This document shows, one piece after another, positions 17,017-25,659 of a DNA stretch of 38,846 nt. The notes beneath the pieces are model-generated. The model worked only from the letters and a program-made list of their open reading frames with translations, had not been told where the DNA came from and did not search any database. This stretch comes from Candidimonas sp. (lineage in GTDB: Bacteria > Pseudomonadota > Gammaproteobacteria > Burkholderiales > Burkholderiaceae_B), in the NCBI GenBank assembly GCA_004297945.1, contig SCRC01000095.1:1-38846 (forward strand), in the 5' to 3' direction. Numbering within the stretch: position 1 is the stretch's first letter; every line of letters begins with the position of its first letter. The translations under genes and the position numbers were made by a program.

Positions 17017-18659
17017 CTTTTTATGGTGGGGGCGGGAACGGATTCGATCAACACGTTGATGCACGCGGGTTTGCCACTTTTGAACGCGCGCGCTAGCGCG
17101 GCGGGCAGGTCGGCAGCGGCCGTTACGTACTCACCGTGGCCGCCCAAGGCTTCTACGACCTTGTCATAACGAGCAGGCAGCAATTCGCAGCCTTGCGCGC
17201 GCTCCTTGCCATAGGTACGCAACTGAATCTGATACTCGGCATTCCATCGGGCGTCATTGCCTATGACGACGATGACCGGCAGGCCGTAACGCACTGCGGT
17301 ATCGATTTCGGCCATATGAAAACCGAATGTGCCATCGCCCATGATAGCCACCACGGGTGAGGCCGGATCGGCAACCTGGGCCGCAATCGCAAACGGCAGC
17401 GAGGGCCCTATGGCACCAGCCACGCCATTGATCAAGCGCCTTTTTGCCGCTGTAACGACGGCTTGCGGCCACTGGCCTATTTCGCCGCCGTCGCACACCA
17501 GCGTTGCTTGTGGATGCTGCACGAAAAATGCTTGCACCGCATTACAGAGCTCCACGGGATGAGCCGGCCCATTGCCGGCCGATTGCAGGTCTTGCCATTG
17601 TGGCGGGCGATAGACCAGCGCCGCCTTTACCTGCTCCAGCCACGCATCCGAACGCTGCTGAGCAGGGCTTGCGTCTTTGGACAGCGCCTGTATTGCGCTG
17701 ACAGGGTCGGCCTGCACCGACAGAATCAACCTGTCTTTCTGGTATTTAACGACGCGGGCGATGAGGTCCGGATCGGGGTCGATCACGATAAAGCGGCAAT
17801 CGGGATGAACGAAGGGGGCATTGGCAAAGCGCAAGGTGAAATCAAGCGGTTTGCCCAGCAGGACGATCAGGTCGGCCTGGGCCAGCATTTCGGCGAAGGC
17901 GCCCAGGCTTGGGTCGTTGATGCCGCGCGGGCTTTCCATGCCGATAACCGGCGCCTGTATCACACGCTGCAATTGCGCCATCTGCACGCGGCCCTGCGTG
18001 CTGCAAAGGGTTGGGCCACAGAGTACCAAAGGACGCTGGGCACCGTCGATTTGCGCCAGAATCTGTGCGGCCGTGCCCTCTGCAAGAGGCATGCGAACCG
18101 CATGGGACGCGGACACGTCGGGCCAGAGATCTTGGCTCGAATTAACGCTCTGCTCCAAAAGATCGGCCGGAAGACTAAGGTGAACCGGGCCGGGGCGACC
18201 GCTGCGGGCTATTTGCATGGCCTTTGCCAGATCATGCCCCAAGGCCGCAGCGGACTGAACCGTCCACGAGGCCTTGGTAACTGGGGCCGCCGATTCGGCC
18301 TGGCGCAGCTCCTGAAAAGCGCCCTTGCCCAGCTCGCTTAAGCCCGCATGGCCGGACAGCATCACCATCGGAGCCTCGGAGGCCAGCGCCGTAACCAGCG
18401 CCGCGGCGCCATTCGTATGCCCCTGGCCCGCGGTGACCATTGCAATCCCCACCTGGCCAGTTGTACGGGCATAGGCGTCGGCCATATGCACGCACGCGGC
18501 CTCATGGCGTACATGAATAATGTCAACAGGCGTATCGATCAGCGCATCGTAGAGAGGCATGATATGGTTTCCCGAAAGGGAAAACACCTTCTCAACGCCC
18601 AAGCGCGTCAGCGTCTGGGCGATGATGTCAGCGCCTCGAATGCGTTTTTTTTCCGGCAT
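17010..18659 (-). CDS. Thiamine-diphosphate-dependent enzyme (acetolactate synthase-like)
   Basis: 549 residues from the ATG at 18659 (MPEKKRIRGADIIAQTL); an open frame continues 141 codons upstream but that part overlaps the flavoprotein gene and has no family character. Three-domain POX/ALS architecture: N-terminal pyrimidine-binding domain with the activating Glu53 (VRHEAACVHMAD), a central domain, and a C-terminal diphosphate domain with GDGTFGF at 441 and ND 27 residues later. Such enzymes decarboxylate 2-oxo acids or condense them with aldehydes. It ends a seven-gene operon with complex II-like and fumarase-like subunits, so a C4 or substituted 2-oxo acid is plausible. Alternatives include oxalyl-CoA decarboxylase-, benzoylformate decarboxylase- or sulfoacetaldehyde-type enzymes; the sequence does not decide. 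Confidence 0.85.
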   Translation of the reverse strand: MPEKKRIRGADIIAQTLTRLGVEKVFSLSGNHIMPLYDALIDTPVDIIHVRHEAACVHMADAYARTTGQVGIAMVTAGQGHTNGAAALVTALASEAPMVMLSGHAGLSELGKGAFQELRQAESAAPVTKASWTVQSAAALGHDLAKAMQIARSGRPGPVHLSLPADLLEQSVNSSQDLWPDVSASHAVRMPLAEGTAAQILAQIDGAQRPLVLCGPTLCSTQGRVQMAQLQRVIQAPVIGMESPRGINDPSLGAFAEMLAQADLIVLLGKPLDFTLRFANAPFVHPDCRFIVIDPDPDLIARVVKYQKDRLILSVQADPVSAIQALSKDASPAQQRSDAWLEQVKAALVYRPPQWQDLQSAGNGPAHPVELCNAVQAFFVQHPQATLVCDGGEIGQWPQAVVTAAKRRLINGVAGAIGPSLPFAIAAQVADPASPVVAIMGDGTFGFHMAEIDTAVRYGLPVIVVIGNDARWNAEYQIQLRTYGKERAQGCELLPARYDKVVEALGGHGEYVTAAADLPAALARAFKSGKPACINVLIESVPAPTIKRS

Positions 18660-18712
18660 GGCATATTCCTGATAAAGTGGGCTGTCATACCCTTTAAACG
18701 GCAGTGTGAGCG

Positions 18713-20443
18713 CTACGGCTCCAAAATGGTAGTGCCCGGAACGACCCGGGTGAAATGCACCGGCTCGCGAGAGAGCTCGATGGATTTTCCAGCCTGGCGC
18801 ACCACGGTATAGGTCGAACTGGGTAAATCGCCGGCCGCGGGAAAGTCTTCGCGGAAATGCGCCCCACGCGAATTTTCGCGCGCCAGCGCCGCGGTGGCAA
18901 TCGCCTGGCTGACCGCGATCAAGCTCTTCAAATTCAACCAGTCGTGCCACGTCAGATTGAATTCGGGGTCTTCTCCGGACACGCCTATGCCAGACAGCGT
19001 GCTGTCGAGCTCCGCCAAGGTTTGCAAGCCACGTTTGAGGCCCTGCTCGGTGCGCAGGATGCCGACATCGTCCCACATGCAATCGTACAGTGCCTCGCGT
19101 ACCGCCTCCAGGTTGCCCGCCGCCTGTTCGAATGGCGCGCTATGCATCGCCACGCTGGCGTCGATAGCCGCTTCATCCGGTGCACGCAAGGCGGTCTCTT
19201 GTGCATCGCCTTGCGCAAGCCAGGCCGCCATGGTCTCCCCGGCGATGCCGCCAAAGACAGTTGAATTCGCCACGCCATTTCCGCCCAGGCGGTTCGCACC
19301 ATGCACGCCGCCCGTATCTTCGCCTGCTGCAAACAAGCCTTTTAACTGCGTCGTGCAATCGGGCTCGAACACCACGCCGCCCATCATGTAGTGGGCCGTT
19401 GGCACCACCTCGACCAGACCGCCCGCCAGGTCGAAGCCGCAATCGGCGCAGCGCTCCACCATACCCTTGAACTGTTTGCGTACCTTATCGGGCCCCAAGT
19501 GGTGCATCTGAATGTAGACGCCGCCATGCGGCGTGCCGTGGCCTTCGCGCATTTCCATATAAATGGAACGCGAGACAATGTCGCGCGTGGCCCGCTCGCC
19601 GCGTGAATCGTACTTGTCCATGAAGCGCTCTTTCGCGCCATTGAGCAGATACCCGCCCGCGCCGCGCAGGCCTTCTTCAAGAACGGTGCCCGTCATGCGG
19701 GTATCCGTTCCAGCCAGCAGCCCGGTGGGATGGAACTGCACCATTTCCATATCGCGCAGCGGCAGTCCGGCGCGTAGCGCCATCGCCAGGCCATCACAGC
19801 TCTTGTCGCCCGACGGCGTGTGAAATTTGTACATGGTCGGGCCGCCGCCCGTTGCCAACAATACCGCGCGAGCCTGAACGAAAACGAATTCGCCGCTGTG
19901 CATGTTGATCATCAGCACGCCCGCAAGGGCCTTACCGTCTGCCGTCTTGATCAGGTCGACAGCCCGGTGCTCTTCCAGCCGCCCTATGCCACGCGCCCAC
20001 ACCTGCTCGGACAGCCGGTTAATAATTTCAATGCCCGTCAGGTCGCCTTTGTGCACCGTGCGGTCGAAGGTCTGGCCGGCAAACGCTTTCTGGTGTACGG
20101 TACCGTCGGGGTTGCGGTCAAAGAAGCAGCCCAGCTCGTTTTCGAGCTCGTGCACGCGCTCCACCCCTGTGGTCACCAGCGTCCAGGCCAGTTCCTGGTT
20201 GGACAGCCACTTTCCACCCTCGATGGTATCCATGAAATGACGCTCGACCGAATCGCCCGCCGCCAAGGCAACGTTGTAGCCACCTTGCACCATGCGGGTA
20301 CAACCGCATTTTCCAAGCAAACCTTTGACGGCCACCGTAATCGATAACGCCGGATTCGCCGTGTGGGCATGCAAGGCTGCAAACAAGCCTGCGCCACCCG
20401 AGCCCAGGATCAGGATATCTGTTTGTATGCGTTTGACGGTCAT
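18713..20443 (-). CDS. Succinate dehydrogenase/fumarate reductase-like flavoprotein subunit
   Basis: 576 residues. FAD-binding subunit of a complex II-like dehydrogenase. Visible are the dinucleotide motif ILGSGGAGLFAALHA (11-25), QFHPTGL, EGLRGAGGYLLNG, the catalytic Arg region SRGERATRDIVSR, HYMMGGV and VHGANRLGGNG. In housekeeping SdhA the FAD is covalently attached to a histidine in SHTVAAQGG; here the matching segment is CTRMVQGGYNVAL with no histidine, so FAD is probably non-covalent or differently held. The start codon overlaps the fumarase beta stop (ATGA). The gene sits apart from its Fe-S and anchor partners, which are at the front of the operon. It likely oxidises a C4 dicarboxylate or substituted succinate, or reduces the corresponding fumarate. 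Confidence 0.88.
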   Translation of the reverse strand: MTVKRIQTDILILGSGGAGLFAALHAHTANPALSITVAVKGLLGKCGCTRMVQGGYNVALAAGDSVERHFMDTIEGGKWLSNQELAWTLVTTGVERVHELENELGCFFDRNPDGTVHQKAFAGQTFDRTVHKGDLTGIEIINRLSEQVWARGIGRLEEHRAVDLIKTADGKALAGVLMINMHSGEFVFVQARAVLLATGGGPTMYKFHTPSGDKSCDGLAMALRAGLPLRDMEMVQFHPTGLLAGTDTRMTGTVLEEGLRGAGGYLLNGAKERFMDKYDSRGERATRDIVSRSIYMEMREGHGTPHGGVYIQMHHLGPDKVRKQFKGMVERCADCGFDLAGGLVEVVPTAHYMMGGVVFEPDCTTQLKGLFAAGEDTGGVHGANRLGGNGVANSTVFGGIAGETMAAWLAQGDAQETALRAPDEAAIDASVAMHSAPFEQAAGNLEAVREALYDCMWDDVGILRTEQGLKRGLQTLAELDSTLSGIGVSGEDPEFNLTWHDWLNLKSLIAVSQAIATAALARENSRGAHFREDFPAAGDLPSSTYTVVRQAGKSIELSREPVHFTRVVPGTTILEP

Positions 20444-21054
20444 GCAGATTTCACCCCGAGAGAAGCCAGCACCTTCGCCCTGCGGGCTGCGGCATCGTCG
20501 CGCACTTCGTTGTACAGGCTGGCGCCATGGCTATCCATAGCGACCAGCAGCGGGCCGAAGTCCTTGATGCGAAATTTCCATAGGGATTCGGGGTTCAGGT
20601 CATCGAGGTCGACATCTTCTATCTGTTCGATCCAGGTTGTTTCCAGCGCCGCCGTACCTCCTACAATGGCCAGATAAACGCCACCGAGATCTTTAAACGC
20701 GGATAAAGAATCTTCTCGCAGGCCACCCTTGCCAATAATGATGCGTACGCCGTTTTCGGCCATGAGCGGCCGGGTGAAACGTTCCATGCGATCAGATGTG
20801 GTGGTGCCGATGCAGATAGACTCGTAACCGCAAGGGTGCGCCGCGTCTATCGGGACTTTTTTCACATTGGGCGCAGTGTGAATTACGGCGTGGCCGCGCA
20901 GGTCGAAACGCGTGCGGCGCTGGCGATCGAACATATGGATCTGGGTCGCATCGCGAATACCGTAAAGCGTGGTTTGAAGCGTAACAGTGTCGTTGATCCG
21001 AAGCTGGCGTACCTGCGCTTCGGTCACGGGAGTGTTCAGTTCGTAATGAGCCAT
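20440..21054 (-). CDS. Class I fumarase/tartrate dehydratase-type hydro-lyase, beta subunit
   Basis: 204 residues from ATG 21054; a TTG two codons earlier would overlap the alpha stop. It is the C-terminal swivel domain of class I fumarases, encoded separately as in TtdB. Features are GHAVIHTAPN, CGYESICIGTTTSDRM, RIIIGKGGLRED, VGGTAALE and WKFRIKDFGPLLVAMDSHG. It follows the alpha subunit gene by 2 bp and overlaps the flavoprotein start by 4 bp, so the subunits are translated together. Acts with the alpha subunit on fumarate, mesaconate or tartrate-type substrates; the exact substrate cannot be read from the sequence. Confidence 0.9.
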   Translation of the reverse strand: MAHYELNTPVTEAQVRQLRINDTVTLQTTLYGIRDATQIHMFDRQRRTRFDLRGHAVIHTAPNVKKVPIDAAHPCGYESICIGTTTSDRMERFTRPLMAENGVRIIIGKGGLREDSLSAFKDLGGVYLAIVGGTAALETTWIEQIEDVDLDDLNPESLWKFRIKDFGPLLVAMDSHGASLYNEVRDDAAARRAKVLASLGVKSA

Positions 21055-21056
21055 GA

Positions 21057-21932
21057 TCAATATCCATAAACAATATCAGCGGGCGTAAATGTAGCCGTAG
21101 CCCGACGGGCAGAGTGGCACTGCATATTGACGGCTACCGGATTCATCGTGATATGCGTAGCCGCCAGTTCAATGTGCACGGCGAACGACGTTGCATCGCC
21201 ACCCAAGCCCTGGGGCCCCACACCCAATTTATTGACGGCCGCCGATAGCTCCTGTTCAAGCCTGGCGCCATCCGGGTCGGCGCAATGGCTGCCCAAGGCC
21301 CGGGTGGCGGCGCGCTTGGCCAAGGCCACACAGAGGTCGGAACTGCCACCTACGCCGACTCCCACAATGGTTGGCGGACAGGTCTTGCCTCCCGCTGCCA
21401 GCACGCAGTCAATAACAAAGGTTTTGATGGCATCGATGCCTTCGGCCGGGATCGCCATTTTCAGGAACGAATTGTTTTCCGAGCCGCTCCCCTTGGGGAT
21501 CATGGTGATTTTCAGGTAGTCGGGCTCGTCGACGAAATCGATCGTGATGACAGGCACTTCGATTCCGCAAGAATTGTTTTCATTCTTGCGGGTTAGCGGG
21601 TGAACAATCGAAGAACGGAACGGGTACTCGGTAGTGGCACGCGCACAGCCTCTACGAATGGCCTGCTTCAAGGCATAGCCGTCAACGTCTACATTATTGC
21701 CAATGGCAATCTTGTAAACAGGCACGCCCGTGTCCTGACACAGCAGGTTGTTGGTGCGTTCGGCCACGCTGATATTGGTGATCATGGTGCCAAGAACGCG
21801 CTGCGCAACCGGCACGGTTTCAGCGCCCGCCAAGGTGGCGAAACCTTGCTTGATATCGGGCGGCAGCATCTTCAACGCACGAATGTACAGCTCTTTAGAC
21901 GCCTCTTCGACGGCGTGCAGATCAATTTTCAT
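21057..21932 (-). CDS. Class I fumarase/tartrate dehydratase-type hydro-lyase, alpha subunit (4Fe-4S)
   Basis: 291 residues, the N-terminal catalytic part of class I fumarases encoded as a separate subunit, like TtdA. Three cysteines placed to bind the [4Fe-4S] cluster are seen in LLCQDTGVPV, KTCPPTIVGVGVGG and MQCHSARR; GSGSENNSFLKM is also typical. It catalyses stereospecific addition or removal of water on a C4 dicarboxylate such as fumarate, mesaconate or tartrate. The ATG at 21932 has GGAGA at good spacing. It lies 26 bp after the SdhC-like anchor gene and 2 bp before the beta subunit gene, an unusual insertion inside a complex II operon. Confidence 0.92.
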   Translation of the reverse strand: MKIDLHAVEEASKELYIRALKMLPPDIKQGFATLAGAETVPVAQRVLGTMITNISVAERTNNLLCQDTGVPVYKIAIGNNVDVDGYALKQAIRRGCARATTEYPFRSSIVHPLTRKNENNSCGIEVPVITIDFVDEPDYLKITMIPKGSGSENNSFLKMAIPAEGIDAIKTFVIDCVLAAGGKTCPPTIVGVGVGGSSDLCVALAKRAATRALGSHCADPDGARLEQELSAAVNKLGVGPQGLGGDATSFAVHIELAATHITMNPVAVNMQCHSARRATATFTPADIVYGY

Positions 21933-21958
21933 GTTTATCTCCTTCGCGAGATCCAGAT

Positions 21959-22315
21959 TTATCCAACCAATGCCAGGGCAAACGCCAACCCTACGGCAAT
22001 ACTAAAACCGCCCGCACCGGCAATCCAGTTTTTCCGCAGGCCAGGCCGCGAAGAAAACTCGATCAGCAACAGTCGCAGGCCGCCCATCATATGCAGCGAA
22101 AGCAATACCACCAGCCCCCATTCGCTAAACTTGAAGAAGCCGTTGTCGGTGAATTTAAGAAAGCCATCGAGCGCGGCCGGCCCATGTATGGCCAGGCTTA
22201 GCGCCCAAAAATGCAGCGGCAGAAATAGCCCAAGAACCAAGCCCGAAAGCCGGTGAAGCAAAAATGCCCAATAGGCAGGATGGTTGCGCGCGCGGTAATC
22301 ATTGGTACGTTTCAT
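21959..22315 (-). CDS. SdhC-like cytochrome b556 anchor subunit
   Basis: 118 residues, three membrane helices. FLLHRLSGLVLGLFLPLHFW carries the HR-x-SG motif of SdhC, and LLSLHMMGGLRLLL holds the histidine and HxxxGxR pattern used for haem b and quinone contact. The protein anchors the complex II-like enzyme and passes electrons to quinone. The start at 22315 overlaps the stop of the preceding anchor gene (ATGA). The call rests on size, helices and the HRLSG motif. Confidence 0.87.
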   Translation of the reverse strand: MKRTNDYRARNHPAYWAFLLHRLSGLVLGLFLPLHFWALSLAIHGPAALDGFLKFTDNGFFKFSEWGLVVLLSLHMMGGLRLLLIEFSSRPGLRKNWIAGAGGFSIAVGLAFALALVG

Positions 22316-22659
22316 GCTGCCACCAGCGCGTATATGGCCCGCAAGCCCATGAACAGAATGGCGGCGCCAAATACATTGGCTGCCAAGTATGCGGCTCGTT
22401 GATTCCAATGCCACCACTCTTCGGCGATCTTGGCCAGCCCAATAGGTACATGCACGGCACAGGCGACGACAAAGACGCCATAAAACAGACCGACCCATGC
22501 ATTGCCATGCGTGCGCCCGAGGATTTCCGCTGCCGTCAGGCCGCCGCGCACGGCATAGATCATGACGGCAATATGCACCAGCACGCAAATGGCCAACACC
22601 ATTGCGCTGATACGCTGCCAATACCAACGTTTGGCTTGTTGTGAAACCAGGCTGCTCAT
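22312..22659 (-). CDS. SdhD-like membrane anchor subunit of complex II-like enzyme
   Basis: 115 residues, three membrane helices: ISAMVLAICVLVHIAVMIY, WVGLFYGVFVVACAVHVPIG and the C-terminal VFGAAILFMGLRAIYALV. Histidines in the first two helices could bind haem b. AGGAGG lies 6 bp before the ATG at 22659, which overlaps the Fe-S subunit stop. It pairs with the SdhC-like subunit immediately downstream. It could also be described as a FrdC/FrdD-type anchor; small anchors diverge strongly, so the letter is approximate. Confidence 0.82.
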   Translation of the reverse strand: MSSLVSQQAKRWYWQRISAMVLAICVLVHIAVMIYAVRGGLTAAEILGRTHGNAWVGLFYGVFVVACAVHVPIGLAKIAEEWWHWNQRAAYLAANVFGAAILFMGLRAIYALVAA

Positions 22660-23375
22660 AGATCGCCTCCTATCGCCGCCCGGGCAGTGGTCCGCTTCAA
22701 GCCGGCGATGCTGAAGGTGGGCGAGATCCCCTTGGGGCAACGCTCGGTGCACGACCCCTGGGTGTGGCAGGAGTGGCAACCCGCGTCGCCCGCCACCGCT
22801 TCCAGACGCTCGTGTTGCTGGGTATCGCGCACATCGTTGACCAGCGTCCAGGCCCGATTGAGCGCTGCGGGGCCTAAAAAGTCGGGCCGCCAGGTTACGA
22901 CATCGCAGGATGCATAACAAATGCCACAGCCGATGCATTCCATGCCCGCGTCGGCTGCAAGCCGCTCTTTGGACGCGGGGTTAACGACCGCGAAGTCATC
23001 GTGCCGGGTTTTGTCGCCCTTGAACTGACCTTTGGCACGCGCCCACTTGTCGAAAAATTCGCTCATGTCAGCGGCGAGATCTTTGATAATAGGCAGGTTG
23101 GCCAGCGGCGCGACTTCGAGTTGATCGTCCTTGATGACTTTGGAGACGTGGGTTCGACAGGTCCACCGCGCAACGCCATTGACCGTCATGGCGCAGGATC
23201 CGCACATGCCGACGCGACAGGCGTAACGGTAGCTAAGCGTGTGGTCCAGATGGCGCTGGACGTAGGTGACCACGTCGAGAACGGTTTGGCTTTCGCGGCG
23301 AGGCACGTCGTAGCTTGTAAAGCTGCCCTGCTCTTTGCCGCGCCAAACCTTCACTTTAAGGTTTCCAGTCGTCAT
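22656..23375 (-). CDS. Succinate dehydrogenase/fumarate reductase-like iron-sulfur subunit
   Basis: 239 residues from the ATG at 23375 (MTTGNLKVKVWRG); a further in-frame ATG at 23408 would add eleven residues with no homology. The N-terminal plant-type ferredoxin domain binds [2Fe-2S] through CRVGMCGSCAM and the later Cys in RWTC. The C-terminal domain has CIGCGICYASC and CHSCHTQGSCTERCPKG for the 4Fe-4S and 3Fe-4S clusters. It links the flavoprotein to the membrane anchors. It is the first gene of the seven-gene operon, and overlaps the next gene by 4 bp. Confidence 0.92.
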   Translation of the reverse strand: MTTGNLKVKVWRGKEQGSFTSYDVPRRESQTVLDVVTYVQRHLDHTLSYRYACRVGMCGSCAMTVNGVARWTCRTHVSKVIKDDQLEVAPLANLPIIKDLAADMSEFFDKWARAKGQFKGDKTRHDDFAVVNPASKERLAADAGMECIGCGICYASCDVVTWRPDFLGPAALNRAWTLVNDVRDTQQHERLEAVAGDAGCHSCHTQGSCTERCPKGISPTFSIAGLKRTTARAAIGGDL

Positions 23376-23551
23376 AGGGTTCCCGATTCTTTCTTGGTGC
23401 ATGATCAAGACCGCAATTGTGTCTTGTCGAATGCGTGGTATGTAAGTGTAAAAATACCTCGTAGACCTATATTATTAGCCTTGCCATCCAAAAGAGAAAG
23501 CTAATATTTGTTTGCTTGAGATAAATTATTTCTTTAGTATTTGTGGCGGTG

Positions 23552-23616
23552 CTGTAGCGGCAGCCTGTAGCGGCAGCCTGTAGCGGCAGCCTGTAGCGCC
23601 ACCCTGTAGCGCCACC
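23552..23616. repeat. 13-bp tandem array made of REP half elements
   Basis: Five contiguous units: three CTGTAGCGGCAGC (23552-23590) and two CTGTAGCGCCACC (23591-23616). Each is a REP head plus left arm without the right arm; the last unit runs into a full REP element. Confidence 0.9.
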
Positions 23617-23722
23617 CCTTGTGGGTGGCATGGTGTTCTATAAATGGTGTTCTATAAATGGTGTTCTATAAATACCATCTTGGTTATCAACGATTTTGGC
23701 AGCCACGAGGGCTGCCGCTACA
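23605..23722. repeat. REP elements flanking a 14-bp triplicate
   Basis: Full REP at 23605-23631 with arms GCCACCC/GGGTGGC and another at 23696-23722 (inverted, arms GGCAGCC/GGCTGCC, loop ACGAG). Between them the unit ATGGTGTTCTATAA is repeated three times without a gap at 23630-23671. Together with the 13-bp array this fills most of the 400-bp gap 23376-23775 upstream of the sdhB-like gene and downstream of the enoyl-CoA hydratase gene. The remaining 23376-23550 is AT-rich and should hold the promoter of the complex II-like operon, but I could not place the boxes with confidence. Confidence 0.88.
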
Positions 23723-23775
23723 TTACCGGTCAGCACCTTTCAAATTTGCCGATCAACGCCTTTCAAATTTACAGA

Positions 23776-24549
23776 TCAGCGCCCTTCAAATACTGGCTTT
23801 CTCTTTTCTATAAACGCCTTCATCCCTTCTTTTTGGTCGCGCGAGGCGAATAATAATTCGAATGCCTTGCGCTCGAGCATGAGGCCGGTTTCCAGAGAAA
23901 CGTCGGCGCCGGCCAGGACGACTTCCTTGGTTTGCATAATGGCCAGTGGCGGCATGGCGGCGATTCGTGCTGCCATTTTCATGGCGGCATCGAGCACCTC
24001 ATTGTCGGGTACGACCGAACTGACGAAGCCCATGTCAAGCGCCTCTTTGGCGCTGACCAGTTCGCCGGTGAGGAGCATTTTCATGGCGTGGTATTTTCCT
24101 ATTGCGCGCACCAATCGCTGCGTGCCACCGCCGCCGGCCATGACCCCCACACAGACCTCGGGCTGTCCGAATTTCGCGTTCTCACCGGCGATGATAATGT
24201 CGGCGTGCAGGGCTAATTCGCATCCTCCGCCGAGCGCCGGGCCGTTGACCGCAGCGATAACCGGCTTTGGACAGCCGGCTATCACCTTCCAGAAGTACAG
24301 AATGCGCCGCTGCATCATGTTGATTGGATCTGCATCGGCAATTTCCTTCAGGTCGGCCCCCGCGGCAAAGACGTTGGAATTGCCTGTCAAGACAATGCAA
24401 CGTACTGTTGGGTCATCCCCGAGTTGCTGAAAATACTCGGCCAGCTGACTTCTAAGGTCGGTATTCAGTGCATTTTTGGCCTCGGGCCGATTCAGCCGCA
24501 CAAGCGCGATATGCTCGAGCGGCCTTTCCAGCAGTACGGTTTGCGTCAT
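23776..24549 (-). CDS. Enoyl-CoA hydratase/isomerase (crotonase) family protein
   Basis: 257 residues. In the proposed route it hydrates crotonyl-CoA to 3-hydroxybutyryl-CoA. The oxyanion-hole segment is VFAAGADLKEIAD, and both catalytic glutamates of hydratases are present: GGGCELALHADI and FGQPEVCVGVMAGGGGTQRL. Hence hydration is more likely than the other crotonase reactions. GGAGA lies about 8 bp before the ATG at 24549. It is the last gene of the six-gene CoA operon, 29 bp after the Bug receptor gene. Confidence 0.92.
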   Translation of the reverse strand: MTQTVLLERPLEHIALVRLNRPEAKNALNTDLRSQLAEYFQQLGDDPTVRCIVLTGNSNVFAAGADLKEIADADPINMMQRRILYFWKVIAGCPKPVIAAVNGPALGGGCELALHADIIIAGENAKFGQPEVCVGVMAGGGGTQRLVRAIGKYHAMKMLLTGELVSAKEALDMGFVSSVVPDNEVLDAAMKMAARIAAMPPLAIMQTKEVVLAGADVSLETGLMLERKAFELLFASRDQKEGMKAFIEKRKPVFEGR

Positions 24550-24578
24550 AGGGCTTTCTCCGAAGAAAAATAAAGCAC

Positions 24579-25586
24579 TTACTTCATTATTTTATCGATG
24601 ATGTTCAGCGATTTACCCAAATGCAGATAGGTTTCATACTGATCTTTGGCAAATTTGGCTGTTTCTTTCGGGCCCTGTATGTAGGGAATTGACCCGACTT
24701 TTTCGGTCGCATTGTTCCAGCCCGGATTTTTTTTCAGGCTCAGCAGCGCGTGGACCAGCTTATCGACGATAGGCTTGGGCGTTCCGCGCGGCGCATAGAT
24801 GCCGCTCCAGCCAATCACCTGACCCATCTTTGGTATGCCCAGTTCAGCGGCCGTCGGGACATCGGGCAAATCTTTGTAGCGCGTTGGCGTGGTCACGAAC
24901 AACACACGCAGCTTGCCCGCATGCACCATGCCCAACATGGTGCCAATACTGGCGCAAGAGAAATCCACATGCCCGCCAAGCAAGGCGGTCGTTGCGTCGC
25001 CTGATCCCTTGTAGGGAATCTGCTGAGGTACTTTATCGCCCAGTTTCAGCAAATTGAACAACAAGCGCGGACCCATGTCGTTGGTCGTGGCTACGCCAGC
25101 GCTGGCGTAATTCAGCTTGCCCGCATTGGTTTTCAGCGCCTTGACCAGATCGGCATACGTTTTATAGGGTGAATCGGCACGCACTGCGCAACCATATGGG
25201 TTGAGTTCAAGCAGACCAATAAAGGTAAAGTCATCCCATTTGTACTTCGCAATGCTCGGCGCCAATGCCGGCAAAATGGCTTGTGAGCCAGGACGAGCAA
25301 GCAAAATCGTATAGCCATCGGGCGCGGCCTGACGCACCAGATCGGAGCCGATAATGCCACTGGCCCCGGGCCGATTGACAACGACGATGGTTTGCCCCAA
25401 GGCTTTGTAGGCGTATGCGGCAAACGCCCGCGCGGCCAGGTCGGAGTCGCCCCCTGCGCTGTACGGTGCAACGAGTGTCACGGGATGATCGGGATATGAG
25501 CCCGATTGCGCAAGCGCAGCTCCCGTCATCCCCATGGTTGAAGCAGTCAAACTAACGGCGAGTACCGTTTTTAATATGCAATGCAT
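24579..25586 (-). CDS. Bug-type (TctC family) periplasmic solute-binding protein
   Basis: 335 residues with a clear signal peptide ([17 protein letters not shown]..., cleavage near ALAQ). The mature start [23 protein letters not shown] and [12 protein letters not shown] are Bug hallmarks. AGGAGG lies close before the ATG at 25586. It is embedded in the glutaryl-CoA dehydrogenase operon between the acyl-CoA ligase and the enoyl-CoA hydratase, so its ligand is probably the dicarboxylate fed into that pathway, for example glutarate. This is inference from context. Confidence 0.93.
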   Translation of the reverse strand: MHCILKTVLAVSLTASTMGMTGAALAQSGSYPDHPVTLVAPYSAGGDSDLAARAFAAYAYKALGQTIVVVNRPGASGIIGSDLVRQAAPDGYTILLARPGSQAILPALAPSIAKYKWDDFTFIGLLELNPYGCAVRADSPYKTYADLVKALKTNAGKLNYASAGVATTNDMGPRLLFNLLKLGDKVPQQIPYKGSGDATTALLGGHVDFSCASIGTMLGMVHAGKLRVLFVTTPTRYKDLPDVPTAAELGIPKMGQVIGWSGIYAPRGTPKPIVDKLVHALLSLKKNPGWNNATEKVGSIPYIQGPKETAKFAKDQYETYLHLGKSLNIIDKIMK

Positions 25587-25659
25587 TTTGTCACCTCCTG
25601 TAGAACCGGCGTGGGTTCTTGCTTACAAACCTATTTATATATTCACGCTCGAGCCCCGT

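Noticed and set aside
17010..18659. Sulfoacetaldehyde acetyltransferase (Xsc) for the TPP enzyme
   Set aside because: Tempting because of the sulfonate genes, but no Xsc-specific feature was recognised and no pta gene is adjacent; kept as a general TPP enzyme.
18660..19082. 141-codon N-terminal extension of the TPP enzyme reading frame
   Set aside because: It overlaps the flavoprotein gene, is arginine/glycine-rich shadow-like sequence, and the family start fits the ATG at 18659.
17010..23375. Housekeeping succinate dehydrogenase operon
   Set aside because: The gene order, the inserted hydratase pair, the TPP gene and the missing FAD histidine argue against it, though only the full genome can settle it.
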